From an uncultured Bacilli bacterium (GTDB taxonomy: Bacteria; Bacillota_I; Bacilli_A; RF39; UBA660): a stretch of DNA of 64,000 nt. A program made the position numbers and the translations under genes. Below, piece by piece: positions 33,710-42,789 of the stretch. A model generated the notes under the pieces. The model made no database searches. It saw only the letters and a program-made list of their open reading frames with translations, and was not told where the DNA came from. Where the stretch lies: assembly GCA_934095865.1 (NCBI GenBank), contig CAKOKU010000003.1:59901-123900 (forward strand), given 5' to 3'. Positions within the stretch are counted from its first letter, which is position 1; the number at the start of each line of letters is the position of its first letter.

Positions 33710-35261
33710 TAGCGTTAGTTCAAGAACAAAAAATTCTGTTTACAATATGATTGCTTCGATGTTAGCAAATTCTCTTTCTATTATAATTGGATTGATTGCT
33801 CGTGTATTTTTTATTAGATATTTAGGAAACGAATATTTAGGATTAAATGGACTTTTTTCAAATATTATAAGTATGCTTAGCATAGTCGAATTGGGGATGG
33901 GAAGTACAATAATCTATAATTTATATAAACCGATAGCAAATAATGATATAGATACAATAAAATCGTTGATGCAATTTTATAAAAAAAGTTATCATTTGAT
34001 CGGGATTACTATACTTATTCTTGGCATTGTACTGATACCTTTTTTGCCCAGCATTATAGGTAATACAGAAATACCAGTTAATTCAACAATAATTTATTTA
34101 TTATTTTTAGCTGATTCTGTTTTTTCGTATTTTCTTTCATATAAAAGAAGTATGTTATATGCACAACAAAAGGATTATGTTGTGCAATATGTCAATATGT
34201 TTTATTTAGTAACTTTAAATCTTGTTCAAATAATTATATTAATGATAACAAAAAATTATTATTTATATTTATCAATTAAGATTTTATTTAGAGTTGTTGA
34301 AAATGTAATTATAAATATTATTGCAAATAGATTGTACCCATATTTAAAGGATGATCAAGTTAAACCATTAGAACAAAGTATACAAAAAGATATCTTTAAA
34401 AAGATAAAAGCTTTATTCTTTCATCAAATTGGTTCATTTGTAATAAATGGGACTGACAATATAATAATTTCAAGATATTTGGGAATAGCTGTTGTAGGAT
34501 TATATTCAAATTATTATATGATTATAAATGCTGTAAGGACTGTAACGAAACAAATTATAAGTGCTACTACACCAAGTGTTGGAAATTTATTAGTTACTGA
34601 ATCTAAAGATAAGCAGTATTCTGTATTTAAAAAGATAAGATTTGCAAATTTTTGGATAGCTTGCTTTTGTGGAGTTTGCATATATGTATTAATGGAACCT
34701 TTTATCACAATTTGGATAGGTAATGAGTATATACTTGATAATTTTGTATTATTGGTATTAAGTATAAATTTCTTTCAGAAAACTATGCGTGATACATATG
34801 GGGCCTTTAAAAATGCAGCAGGGATATTTTATGAGGATCGATTTGTACCAATAATTGAATCTGTTATAAATATAGTTGTAAGCATTTTCTTAGTAAAAAG
34901 AATAGGCTTGGCCGGTGTATTTGTTGGTACTATTGTAAGTGGTCTTGTTTTATGGTTATACAGTTATCCTGTGTTAGTTTATAAAAAGATATTTAATAGA
35001 AATTATTTGCAATATTTAAGAGAAACGATAGGCTATATTCTTGCATTTTTAATTGTTTTATTCTTAACTAATTTCTTATCAACTAAAGTTTTAGTTAGTA
35101 GTGCTTTTATCTCGTTAATTTTAAAATTTTTGGTATGTTTAGTTGTCCCAAATTTGGTAATGTTTATTGTTTTTGGTAAAACTTCTGATTTTAAATATTT
35201 TTTATCAAATTTAAATATACTATTAAAAAAAATAAAAAGAAAAACTGTTAAAAAGGGGTAA
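33696..35261 (+). CDS. Polysaccharide flippase (Wzx/MOP family)
   Basis: A 521-residue integral membrane protein with roughly 12-14 hydrophobic segments and a basic C-terminus. The N-terminus (Arg-Thr-Lys-Asn-Ser, then Gly-Leu-Ile-Ala-Arg-Val-Phe-Phe-Ile-Arg-Tyr-Leu-Gly) matches the polysaccharide-transporter branch of the MOP superfamily. It flips the undecaprenyl-linked repeat unit across the membrane. It sits between the glycosyltransferases and the polymerase, as in Wzx/Wzy systems. Confidence 0.92.
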   Translation: MKKSDSVSSRTKNSVYNMIASMLANSLSIIIGLIARVFFIRYLGNEYLGLNGLFSNIISMLSIVELGMGSTIIYNLYKPIANNDIDTIKSLMQFYKKSYHLIGITILILGIVLIPFLPSIIGNTEIPVNSTIIYLLFLADSVFSYFLSYKRSMLYAQQKDYVVQYVNMFYLVTLNLVQIIILMITKNYYLYLSIKILFRVVENVIINIIANRLYPYLKDDQVKPLEQSIQKDIFKKIKALFFHQIGSFVINGTDNIIISRYLGIAVVGLYSNYYMIINAVRTVTKQIISATTPSVGNLLVTESKDKQYSVFKKIRFANFWIACFCGVCIYVLMEPFITIWIGNEYILDNFVLLVLSINFFQKTMRDTYGAFKNAAGIFYEDRFVPIIESVINIVVSIFLVKRIGLAGVFVGTIVSGLVLWLYSYPVLVYKKIFNRNYLQYLRETIGYILAFLIVLFLTNFLSTKVLVSSAFISLILKFLVCLVVPNLVMFIVFGKTSDFKYFLSNLNILLKKIKRKTVKKG

Positions 35262-35265
35262 TAGT

Positions 35266-36462
35266 ATGAATTTGAAAATCTCAAAAAAAAATTTGAAGAG
35301 TTTAATAATTTATTTCTTTCTACTGTTACCGTTTTTTGGGCCTCGTGGAACGACAATAATTAGTATTAAAATTGATAATGTGATTTTTAAATTAGTTCCA
35401 GTTTTAATTTCAATGGTTTTAATGATACAGTTGATAAAGACTAAAAGGATTCAGAAGATAAATGTTTATGTTATATTATTCTTTTTATGTATTGGGTTTA
35501 CTACCATTTTTAATGGCGGCGATGTAGTTTCTTTAATAGAAATAATAGGTAAAACTCTTGGTTTGTGTTTATTAATAAATTATGGAATGAAAGATAATCC
35601 AAAATATTTTTTAAAGTCTTTAGAGATATTACTAAAATTCTTGCTTTTTGTAAATTTTATAACAATACTTTTGTATCCAAATGGAATGTATATAAGTGAT
35701 ACTGATTTTACAGGTAATTGGTTTTTAGGTTATAGAAATGTTCATATTTTATTTATTTTTCCAGCAATAATTGTTGATGTAATAAATTCTTTTATAGCTA
35801 AAAATAAAATAGAGATAAAAAATATTCTTTTTATAATTTTCTGTATAATTTCCTTGCTTATGGCTGGAAGTGCTACTTCGTCATTTGGCGTTATTTGTTT
35901 ATTATTTATTGTAATTTTGTTAAAGAATAATAGTAATAAGTTAAAAGTAAATTCATTATTACTGACTGTAATATATATATGTTTATTTTTATCCGTTGTG
36001 ATTTTTAGACTTCAAAATTTGTTTGAATTTCTAATTGTTGATGTTTTACATAGAAATTTAACACTTACTGATAGAGTATTTATTTGGGATTGCGTTATTG
36101 AATATATTAAACATAAGCCATTATTTGGCTATGGCTATGAATACAAGTCAATTAGACTGTTGAAGACAAATCCTATTAGCTATCATGCGCATAATCAAAT
36201 ATTAGAAATAATTTATCAAACTGGCTTTCTTGGATTAATTTGTATTTCTCTAATTGTTTATGAAAGCATTAAGTCTTTAAATAAGTATAAAAGTTATAAA
36301 TTATCAAAATTTTTAATTTTATCTTTGTTTATACTGCTAATTATGATGTTGACAGAAGCATATGCATATAATACATTTATATATATTTTTGTATTATGTT
36401 CTAATTTTAATTATATTGAAGAATTTTTAAGGGGAAAGTGTTATGAAAGGATTGATTTATAG
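35266..36462 (+). CDS. O-antigen ligase/polymerase-like membrane protein (Wzy-like)
   Basis: A 398-residue protein with about ten membrane segments. The large loop near residue 270-300 has Leu-Thr-Asp-Arg-Val-Phe-Ile-Trp, Gly-Tyr-Gly-Tyr-Glu and Ser-Tyr-His-Ala-His-Asn-Gln, the Wzy_C-type signature. It likely polymerises repeat units on the outer face of the membrane. Its stop directly precedes the dehydrogenase start with no spacer. Confidence 0.88.
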   Translation: MNLKISKKNLKSLIIYFFLLLPFFGPRGTTIISIKIDNVIFKLVPVLISMVLMIQLIKTKRIQKINVYVILFFLCIGFTTIFNGGDVVSLIEIIGKTLGLCLLINYGMKDNPKYFLKSLEILLKFLLFVNFITILLYPNGMYISDTDFTGNWFLGYRNVHILFIFPAIIVDVINSFIAKNKIEIKNILFIIFCIISLLMAGSATSSFGVICLLFIVILLKNNSNKLKVNSLLLTVIYICLFLSVVIFRLQNLFEFLIVDVLHRNLTLTDRVFIWDCVIEYIKHKPLFGYGYEYKSIRLLKTNPISYHAHNQILEIIYQTGFLGLICISLIVYESIKSLNKYKSYKLSKFLILSLFILLIMMLTEAYAYNTFIYIFVLCSNFNYIEEFLRGKCYERIDL

Positions 36463-37629
36463 ATGAAAATAGCAGTGGCAGGAACTGGTTATGTTGGCTT
36501 ATCTTTAGCCACGTTACTCAGCCAGAAAAATGAGGTATATGCTTTGGATGTAATACCGGAAAAAGTGGAGAAAATAAACAATAGAATTTCTCCTATTCAA
36601 GATAAAGAAATAGAAGAGTATTTTAAAACTAAAAAGTTAAATTTAAAAGCTACTTTAGATTATAAAGAAGCATTCGCTGGAGCAAAATATATAATTATTT
36701 CAACCCCAACAAATTATGATGAGAAAACACATTTTTTTGATACTTCTTCTGTTCAAGATATTATAGAAAAAGTAATAGCAATTAATTTAGATACTACGAT
36801 GGTGGTAAAAAGCACAATACCGGTTGGATTTATTGAAGAAATGAAAAGAAAATATGGTATTGATAACATAATGTTTAGTCCTGAATTTTTACGAGAAGGT
36901 AAAGCTTTATATGATAATTTATATCCATCTAGAATTGTAGTTGGTGAAAAATCAGCTAGAGCTGAAGAGTTTGCTAATCTTTTGAAAAGTTGCAGCTTAA
37001 AAGAAAATGTTACGATTAAATATATGAATTCAACTGAAGCCGAGGCTGTAAAACTATTTGCAAATACTTATTTGGCTTTAAGAGTCGCATATTTTAATGA
37101 ATTAGATACTTATGCGGAATTGAAAGGGTTAAATACAAAAGATATTATTGATGGCGTTTGTTTAGACCCTAGGATAGGTAATTTTTATAATAATCCATCA
37201 TTTGGATATGGTGGTTATTGCTTGCCTAAGGATACAAAACAATTATTAGCAAATTATAAGGATATTCCTGAAAACCTTATTGAGGCAATTGTTAAATCTA
37301 ATGATACTAGAAAAGCTCATATTACTGATATGATTTTATCTCATAATCCTAATATTGTTGGGATATATAGGTTAACGATGAAAAGTAATTCTGATAATTT
37401 TAGAGCAAGTGCTATTCAAAGTATCATAAAAAATCTTAAAGCAGAAAATATAAAAGTAGTTATTTATGAACCGACTCTTACTACTAGTACATTTGAAGGG
37501 TTAGAGGTTATAAGTAATTTAAGCGATTTTAAAAAAACTAGTGATATTATTGTTGTCAACAGAGTCGATGATAATTTACTCGATGTTAAGGACAAAATAT
37601 ATACTCGTGACTTGTACAGCAGAGATTAA
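36463..37629 (+). CDS. ugd: UDP-glucose/UDP-sugar 6-dehydrogenase
   Basis: A 388-residue enzyme. The NAD-binding Gly-Thr-Gly-Tyr-Val-Gly-Leu is at 7-13, followed by Ser-Thr-Ile-Pro-Val-Gly, Phe-Ser-Pro-Glu-Phe-Leu-Arg-Glu-Gly and the catalytic Cys in Gly-Gly-Tyr-Cys-Leu-Pro-Lys-Asp near 252-259. It oxidises a UDP-hexose to the uronic acid, so the polysaccharide likely contains a uronic acid residue. It is the last gene of the operon; length is normal for the shorter Gram-positive form. Confidence 0.93.
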   Translation: MKIAVAGTGYVGLSLATLLSQKNEVYALDVIPEKVEKINNRISPIQDKEIEEYFKTKKLNLKATLDYKEAFAGAKYIIISTPTNYDEKTHFFDTSSVQDIIEKVIAINLDTTMVVKSTIPVGFIEEMKRKYGIDNIMFSPEFLREGKALYDNLYPSRIVVGEKSARAEEFANLLKSCSLKENVTIKYMNSTEAEAVKLFANTYLALRVAYFNELDTYAELKGLNTKDIIDGVCLDPRIGNFYNNPSFGYGGYCLPKDTKQLLANYKDIPENLIEAIVKSNDTRKAHITDMILSHNPNIVGIYRLTMKSNSDNFRASAIQSIIKNLKAENIKVVIYEPTLTTSTFEGLEVISNLSDFKKTSDIIVVNRVDDNLLDVKDKIYTRDLYSRD

Positions 37630-37656
37630 AAAACTATTATTAAAAGTTGGCTTTTA

Positions 37657-37684
37657 GTGACATTTTGCGCTAATCTTGTATAAT
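37657..37684 (+). promoter_or_regulatory. Promoter for the surface protein/sortase genes
   Basis: GTGACA (37657-37662), 16 bases, TATAAT (37679-37684). It implies a leader of about 170 bases before the 37,863 gene. Confidence 0.6.
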
Positions 37685-37862
37685 TGATTGTTTAAATTTA
37701 ACTTTAAATCAATTTAATTATAATTGTGTCTAGTACAGTAAATGTTTACTTGCTATAAACTTATGCCAAAAAAAGACAAAATAAATAGAAAAAATGACGA
37801 AGAAATCTTGAAAAATATAAATGTTAATAGTAGAATATCAATAGAAGAGAGGAAAGATGAAT

Positions 37863-38399
37863 ATGAAAAATATTAGAAAAGTATTATTCTTATTTGTAGC
37901 AGTTTTACTTACAACAGTAAATGTTAATGCTATGTCTAAGAGTGAATTAGAAACTAAGTTAACTAAATCATATACTGTTAATGGTACTACATTTAAGTTA
38001 TCAACAGGTGATGCTAATAAAGTAAAGAGTTACCTAGAACAAAATGAAATTAGTGAAACTGATTGTGATTATATTGCTGCTCAATTAGATAAGGCAATTG
38101 AAATCGTTGAGAACTCTGGTGTTAAAGATTTATCTAAATTATCAAGTAGTTCAAAAAATGAAATTAAAGCATTAGTAAATAATGTGGGTGCTAATACTGC
38201 TGTACCAGTTAGTATTAAGAATGGTAACCTATTTGTAGGTTATGTAGATGAACCAACAAAAGCTTTCTATAATGATAAAGTAAATGTAAAAACTGATGTT
38301 AAATACACTAGTGGAAACATAGTTCTTACAGTTGCTGCTTCAATTGCAGTCATCGGAATCGTTGCAATTGCTGCAAAAGCTAAAAAACAAAATGCTTAA
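37863..38399 (+). CDS. Exported, tail-anchored surface protein beside a sortase
   Basis: The start is ATG 37863, six bases after the first ATG, which overlaps the GAGAGGAAAG ribosome binding site. The product is 178 residues. A signal peptide (basic start, Leu/Phe/Val core, Ala-Met near 24) is followed by a Ser/Lys/Asn-rich globular region and a C-terminal hydrophobic helix (about 150-168) ending in Lys-Ala-Lys-Lys-Gln-Asn-Ala. This resembles a sortase substrate layout, but no Leu-Pro-x-Thr-Gly is present; the residues before the helix read Lys-Tyr-Thr-Ser-Gly-Asn. It overlaps the sortase gene by eight bases. Confidence 0.65.
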   Translation: MKNIRKVLFLFVAVLLTTVNVNAMSKSELETKLTKSYTVNGTTFKLSTGDANKVKSYLEQNEISETDCDYIAAQLDKAIEIVENSGVKDLSKLSSSSKNEIKALVNNVGANTAVPVSIKNGNLFVGYVDEPTKAFYNDKVNVKTDVKYTSGNIVLTVAASIAVIGIVAIAAKAKKQNA

Positions 38400-39042
38400 T
38401 TCAATTAAGAAATGTGGGAAAGTGATTGCCAAGGAATTAGCAATCGCTTTTTTCTTTGTTTCATTGGTAATATTAGCACTCAATTTTATATTTAAAGATA
38501 CAACATCGACATATATAAAACTATTTAATAAAGTAGCAGTTGCTAATACAGACAATAAACAAACAAACAATACTTTACCAAAAATAGATTCCGAAACTAA
38601 AAAATTAACTAATATACCAGCATATGGAGAGTCCTTTGGAACTATTACTATTCCAGATATAGATATAACTATTAACTTTTATAATGGAGATTCATTAGCT
38701 ATCTTAAAAAAAGGTGCAGGACGTTATATTGGATCTTATTTTCCAGGGGAAGGTAAACCAATAATAGTAGCGGCGCATAGTAATTTGACAAGATTTGGCT
38801 ATCTTTATAAACTTAATACTGGTGCTAAAATAAATGTAGACACTTATTATGGAAAATATGTTTATGAAGTAGTAGAAGGCAAAATAATTAATGCTAATGT
38901 TTTAAATCAATCATTTAATGAGTTCTTAGAACAAGATGAAGAAATAATAATGTTATATACTTGCTATCCTTCAGTTGGTATACAATTTAAAACAGATAGA
39001 TATGTAGTGTATGCAAAGAAAGTTAGTGGTAGTAGCTTATGA
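38392..39042 (+). CDS. Sortase (class D-like)
   Basis: The start is ATG 38392 (ATGCTTAA overlap with the upstream stop); 216 residues. An N-terminal membrane anchor (about 15-34) is followed by a sortase beta-barrel: Gly-Thr-Ile-Thr-Ile-Pro-Asp-Ile, the catalytic His in Ala-Ala-His-Ser-Asn, the catalytic Cys in Leu-Tyr-Thr-Cys-Tyr-Pro near 190, and Thr-Asp-Arg-Tyr-Val-Val for the Arg. The His motif is usually Gly-His-Arg or Gly-His-Asn in class D, so Ala-Ala-His-Ser is unusual. It likely handles the preceding exported protein. Confidence 0.88.
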   Translation: MLNSIKKCGKVIAKELAIAFFFVSLVILALNFIFKDTTSTYIKLFNKVAVANTDNKQTNNTLPKIDSETKKLTNIPAYGESFGTITIPDIDITINFYNGDSLAILKKGAGRYIGSYFPGEGKPIIVAAHSNLTRFGYLYKLNTGAKINVDTYYGKYVYEVVEGKIINANVLNQSFNEFLEQDEEIIMLYTCYPSVGIQFKTDRYVVYAKKVSGSSL

Positions 39043-40316
39043 AAATATGGATTAGTTATTTTATGAAGTTTATTCAAAGCATTAGTTTATTTATTATCAC
39101 ATTAACAAGTATTATGTTAATAACTATCTATAATAAAAATTATGTTTTAGATTTATTAGAAAATAATAATTATTATCAAGAATTATATGATGTATCTAAA
39201 GAAGAAGTGTCTTATTATTTAATACAGTCAGGGTTACCAGAAGATATTACTGATGATATTTTTGATGTAAAAGAATTAAAAACAACGGTTGATAAAACTA
39301 TTAATAGTTTATACTCTAATACTCAAATTACTTTAGATACAGAAAATATAAAAACGAAGCTTACAGATAAAATTAATCAATATATAGAAGATAATAAAAT
39401 TAATGTAAAAAATAAAGATAAGACAATAAAAGAATTAGTAGAGAAATTAGTTAATGTATATGAAGAAGAAATTTCTTATAATAATTTGTTAGAAAATGTA
39501 AGAGGTATTTTTAATAAAAGTTATAAAATAGTTAAAATATCTTTAATATTAGCCGTAGTTAGTTTTCTAGTAACGTATTTAATTAATAGACTTTTATTTA
39601 GAGAAAGAAATATTATTGTTTCTTTATTTACTAATGGTCTTTTACTTATTGGTACTGTTTTATATACTAAATTTAGTATAGATATAGATAATATAAGTTT
39701 TTATAATACTTCTATAAGCAATATTTTGAAAGAATTTATAAATAGTGTTTTAGCTAATATTAATTTGGTTGGTGTAATATCAATAGTCTTAGGAATATTA
39801 CTGGCAGTTACTGTTAGCGGTGTTTTAAGTAATCTAAAGAAGAATAAAAGATTATATAATTCTATTTTAGTTGTTATTTGGATGATAGTTATATTCTGTT
39901 TTTCTGCTCAAACGGGAGTAAAATCAACGAAAACTAGTAATGTAGTAACTAGTATGGTTGTTAATGTTACGACTAATGTTAGTAAACAGGAAATTACAAG
40001 AGAAGAGGCTAAAAAAAAGGTAGAAGATAGTACATTTCTAATTAGAAAGCTAGCTCATTTTACCGAGTATTTAATTTTAGGTATTCTAATAATAAGACTT
40101 TTAAGAACTTATGGTAAATTGAATGTAAGAATGATAGTTACCGCTATTGTTATTTGTTTTTTATATGCTGCAAGTGATGAGATTCATCAAATCTTTGTAC
40201 TAGGAAGAACTGCTAAAGTATTAGATACGTTAATTGATACTAGTGGGGCTAGTATTGGTATTATATTTTATTGTATTTTTAAAAATAAATGGCGAAATTT
40301 GTCGAATGATAATTAG
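39039..40316 (+). CDS. Membrane protein with C-terminal VanZ-like domain
   Basis: A 425-residue protein. The first part has one membrane helix, then about 120 residues of extracellular helical sequence rich in Lys/Asp/Asn, then further membrane helices near 165-200 and 235-270. From about 285 it matches the VanZ family: Phe-Ser-Ala-Gln-Thr-Gly, Arg-Lys-Leu-Ala-His-Phe-Thr-Glu-Tyr, Ala-Ala-Ser-Asp-Glu-Ile-His-Gln and Arg-Thr-Ala-Lys-Val-Leu-Asp-Thr-Leu. VanZ domains are linked to glycopeptide resistance and surface polymers, but the mechanism is unclear. It overlaps the sortase gene by four bases. Confidence 0.75.
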   Translation: MKIWISYFMKFIQSISLFIITLTSIMLITIYNKNYVLDLLENNNYYQELYDVSKEEVSYYLIQSGLPEDITDDIFDVKELKTTVDKTINSLYSNTQITLDTENIKTKLTDKINQYIEDNKINVKNKDKTIKELVEKLVNVYEEEISYNNLLENVRGIFNKSYKIVKISLILAVVSFLVTYLINRLLFRERNIIVSLFTNGLLLIGTVLYTKFSIDIDNISFYNTSISNILKEFINSVLANINLVGVISIVLGILLAVTVSGVLSNLKKNKRLYNSILVVIWMIVIFCFSAQTGVKSTKTSNVVTSMVVNVTTNVSKQEITREEAKKKVEDSTFLIRKLAHFTEYLILGILIIRLLRTYGKLNVRMIVTAIVICFLYAASDEIHQIFVLGRTAKVLDTLIDTSGASIGIIFYCIFKNKWRNLSNDN

Positions 40317-40363
40317 TTAAAATAAATAGGGTATTTGTTATAATTTATTTATAAGGAGATACC

Positions 40364-40474
40364 ATGTTATTAATGATATTAATATGTATAATTCTTTTTG
40401 TTCTTTGGTGTATGTTAAGAGTGAGTGCAATGGCATCAAGGCATGAAAAAGAAATGCAAAGAAAGCATAAATAA
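40364..40474 (+). CDS. 36-residue membrane microprotein
   Basis: An AAGGAG site lies just before ATG 40364. The peptide has one membrane helix (about residues 2-17: Leu-Leu-Met-Ile-Leu-Ile-Cys-Ile-Ile) and a charged tail (Arg-His-Glu-Lys-Glu-Met-Gln-Arg-Lys-His-Lys). A terminator follows. No family is recognised. Confidence 0.6.
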   Translation: MLLMILICIILFVLWCMLRVSAMASRHEKEMQRKHK

Positions 40475-40502
40475 AATTAAAAATTTATGCTTTTTTCAGT
40501 GC

Positions 40503-40529
40503 AAAAAGCCACAATTTAAGGCTTTTTTT
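40503..40529 (+). terminator. Terminator after the microprotein
   Basis: AAAAAGCC (40503-40510) pairs with GGCTTTTT (from 40520), followed by further T residues. Confidence 0.8.
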
Positions 40530-40582
40530 CCTTGCTAACCATAATAAAGTATTATATAATATTGGGAGTTAAGAGGGAATAT

Positions 40583-41287
40583 ATGGAAGAGATTAATTTA
40601 AAAGAGTTATTCGATTATTTTATCAGTAAATGGTTTATAATCGCTGCTACTTGTTTAGTGTTTGTTATCTTTGGCGCTGTTTATACATTATTCATTCAAA
40701 CTCCAATGTATAATTCATATACTACTATGGTTTTAACAATGAATAATGATAATGCAAGTAGTAATCAGACAATTACAACTAGTGATATTACATTGAATAA
40801 AAACTTGATTTCAACTTACCGTGGTATTATGAAGAGCCGTCGTATTTTAAATCAAGTTATTAGTAATTTAGATTTGACAATGAGTGTTGATCAACTAAAG
40901 AAAGAAATAACAGTTACTACTGACGATGATACGGAGCTTATTCGTATATCAGTAAATAATCCGGATGGTGAGGTTGCTAAAGATGTTGCTAATGAGATAG
41001 CAAGAGTATTTAGTAATGATATTGTTAATATTTATAGTATTAAGAATGTAAGCATTATTGATTATGCAGAAGTATCAGCTAATCCATACAATATTAGTTT
41101 ATTAAAACAAGTTGTTTTAATGTTATTAGTTGGACTTGTGTTATCAATGGCTGTTGTCTTTGTTATGTTCTATTTTGATACAACAATTAAGAGTACAGAA
41201 GAAATCGAAACAAAGATTGGCTTACCAACACTTGGGGTTGTACCAATTAAGTATGTACCTAAGGATAAGAAAGGAAAAAGAAAATGA
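40583..41287 (+). CDS. Polysaccharide co-polymerase / tyrosine kinase modulator (CpsC/YveK-like)
   Basis: The start is ATG 40583, preceded by GAGGGA; 234 residues. Two membrane helices (about 18-40 and 172-196) flank an extracellular region with a Wzz-like pattern: Thr-Tyr-Arg-Gly-Ile-Met-Lys-Ser-Arg and Ser-Val-Asn-Asn-Pro-Asp. The tail ends Val-Pro-Lys-Asp-Lys-Lys-Gly-Lys. It overlaps the kinase gene by four bases. It probably activates the kinase and controls polymer length. Confidence 0.88.
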   Translation: MEEINLKELFDYFISKWFIIAATCLVFVIFGAVYTLFIQTPMYNSYTTMVLTMNNDNASSNQTITTSDITLNKNLISTYRGIMKSRRILNQVISNLDLTMSVDQLKKEITVTTDDDTELIRISVNNPDGEVAKDVANEIARVFSNDIVNIYSIKNVSIIDYAEVSANPYNISLLKQVVLMLLVGLVLSMAVVFVMFYFDTTIKSTEEIETKIGLPTLGVVPIKYVPKDKKGKRK

Positions 41288-41952
41288 ATAGTGAACTTAT
41301 AGTTGCTAATAATCCAAAGAGTGGAATAGCTGAAGCAGTTAAAACAATTCGTACTAATTTATTATTTTCCTCTATTGATAATCCAGTAAGAAGTATTTTA
41401 ATGACTAGTTCATCAACCGGTGAAGGAAAATCATTTATTAGTGCTAATTTGGCCGTTGCTTTTGCACAAGCTGGGGTTAAAGTTTTAGTTGTTGATTGCG
41501 ATTTAAGAAGAGGTAGACAACATAAAATATTTAACATTGATAATGAAAAAGGGTTGTCTAATTTACTTTTAGATGATGTCGAAAAAAATTATAAAAAATA
41601 TATTAAAAAAACAAGATACGAAAATATATATGTTTTACCAATGGGCATTGTGCCACCAAACCCAAGTGAGTTGTTAGCATCAGCTAAAAACAAACAACTT
41701 GTAAAATTACTAAAAAATAATTTTGATTTAGTTATTTATGATGGCGTTCCTATTGGTGGACTTACAGATTCAATTATAATGGCTGATTTGGTAGATAAAA
41801 TTGTAATAGTATCAGCATATAAATCAACACCAGTAGAATTTTTACAAAATACTAAAAAAGCTTTAGAAAAATTTAATGATAAGATTGCTGGGGTTATATT
41901 AAATAAATTCCCATCTTCAAAAGATAATTATTATAGCAGATATTATCAATAA
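41284..41952 (+). CDS. BY-type tyrosine kinase (CpsD/YwqD-like)
   Basis: A 222-residue P-loop kinase. Walker A is Ser-Thr-Gly-Glu-Gly-Lys-Ser (about 42-48), Walker A' is Leu-Val-Val-Asp-Cys-Asp-Leu-Arg-Arg-Gly, and the Walker B region is Leu-Val-Ile-Tyr-Asp-Gly-Val-Pro (the usual Asp-x-Pro-Pro is Asp-Gly-Val-Pro here). The C-terminus ends in a Tyr cluster (Asn-Tyr-Tyr-Ser-Arg-Tyr-Tyr-Gln), the autophosphorylation sites. It regulates polysaccharide export with its CpsC partner and CpsB phosphatase. Confidence 0.92.
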   Translation: MNSELIVANNPKSGIAEAVKTIRTNLLFSSIDNPVRSILMTSSSTGEGKSFISANLAVAFAQAGVKVLVVDCDLRRGRQHKIFNIDNEKGLSNLLLDDVEKNYKKYIKKTRYENIYVLPMGIVPPNPSELLASAKNKQLVKLLKNNFDLVIYDGVPIGGLTDSIIMADLVDKIVIVSAYKSTPVEFLQNTKKALEKFNDKIAGVILNKFPSSKDNYYSRYYQ

Positions 41953-41969
41953 GATAGGTAGGTAAAATA

Positions 41970-42737
41970 ATGATAGATATTCATAGTCATATTTTACCTA
42001 ATATAGATGATGGAGCTCGAGAACTTAGTGAATCTATTAACATTATAAAAAAAGCAGTATCTAATGGAGTAACTGATATTGTAGTTACTCCTCATTTTAT
42101 ATTAGGTAGTAGTTATAGTAGTAAAAAAAGTCAAAATAAAAAATTACTTGCTACATTAAAAAAAGAATTAAAAGATGTTCCTGTTAATTTATATCTAGGC
42201 AATGAAGTATTCGTTGATAATGATATGGTAAATATGCTAAAAAAAGGTGTTATTTCTACCATGAATGATAGTAGATATGTTCTATTTGAATTGCCAATGA
42301 ATAATGAATTTAACGGAATAAAAAATTTGATTTTCGATTTAAAATTGAATGGGTATGTTCCAGTAATTGCTCATCCTGAAAGATACCGCTTTATAAAAAA
42401 AGATCCGACAAAGATTTTAGAACTTATTGAAGCAGGGGCTTTGTTTCAGAGTAATATTGGTTCAGTTATGGGTAGATATGGTAAAGAAGCCAAAAAAACT
42501 CTGCTATTATTACTAAGACATCATGCTATAACTTTTATGGGTAGTGATACTCACCATTCGACTGATTCTTTTTATGATAATAAAAAAGAGTGTCAAAAAA
42601 TATTAAGCAAAATAATTGATTCAGAGTATATTACTGCTTTATTTGAAGGAAATGCTAGAAAAGCTTTAAATGATGAATTTATAGATATAGAAACAGTCAT
42701 ACCATTTAAAACAAGTGTTTTTCATAAATATAAATAA
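41970..42737 (+). CDS. PHP-type tyrosine phosphatase (CpsB/YwqE-like)
   Basis: A 255-residue metal-dependent phosphatase of the PHP fold: Asp-Ile-His-Ser-His-Ile-Leu-Pro (3-10), Asp-Asp-Gly-Ala, Val-Thr-Pro-His-Phe, Ile-Ala-His-Pro-Glu-Arg and Gly-Ser-Asp-Thr-His. These are the metal ligands. It dephosphorylates the CpsD tail. A terminator ends the module. Confidence 0.93.
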   Translation: MIDIHSHILPNIDDGARELSESINIIKKAVSNGVTDIVVTPHFILGSSYSSKKSQNKKLLATLKKELKDVPVNLYLGNEVFVDNDMVNMLKKGVISTMNDSRYVLFELPMNNEFNGIKNLIFDLKLNGYVPVIAHPERYRFIKKDPTKILELIEAGALFQSNIGSVMGRYGKEAKKTLLLLLRHHAITFMGSDTHHSTDSFYDNKKECQKILSKIIDSEYITALFEGNARKALNDEFIDIETVIPFKTSVFHKYK

Positions 42738-42740
42738 ACT

Positions 42741-42763
42741 AAACCTCTTTTTAAGGGGTTTTT
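42741..42763 (+). terminator. Terminator after the CpsCDB module
   Basis: AAACCTC (42741-42747) pairs with GGGGTTT (42755-42761) and is followed by T residues. Confidence 0.7.
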
Positions 42764-42789
42764 AAAAACTTATAGAGAGGAGCAACTTT

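Noticed and set aside
37763..37876. 37-codon frame in the leader before the exported protein
   Set aside because: No ribosome binding site, Lys/Asn-rich composition expected by chance in AT-rich DNA, and it overlaps the next gene's start.
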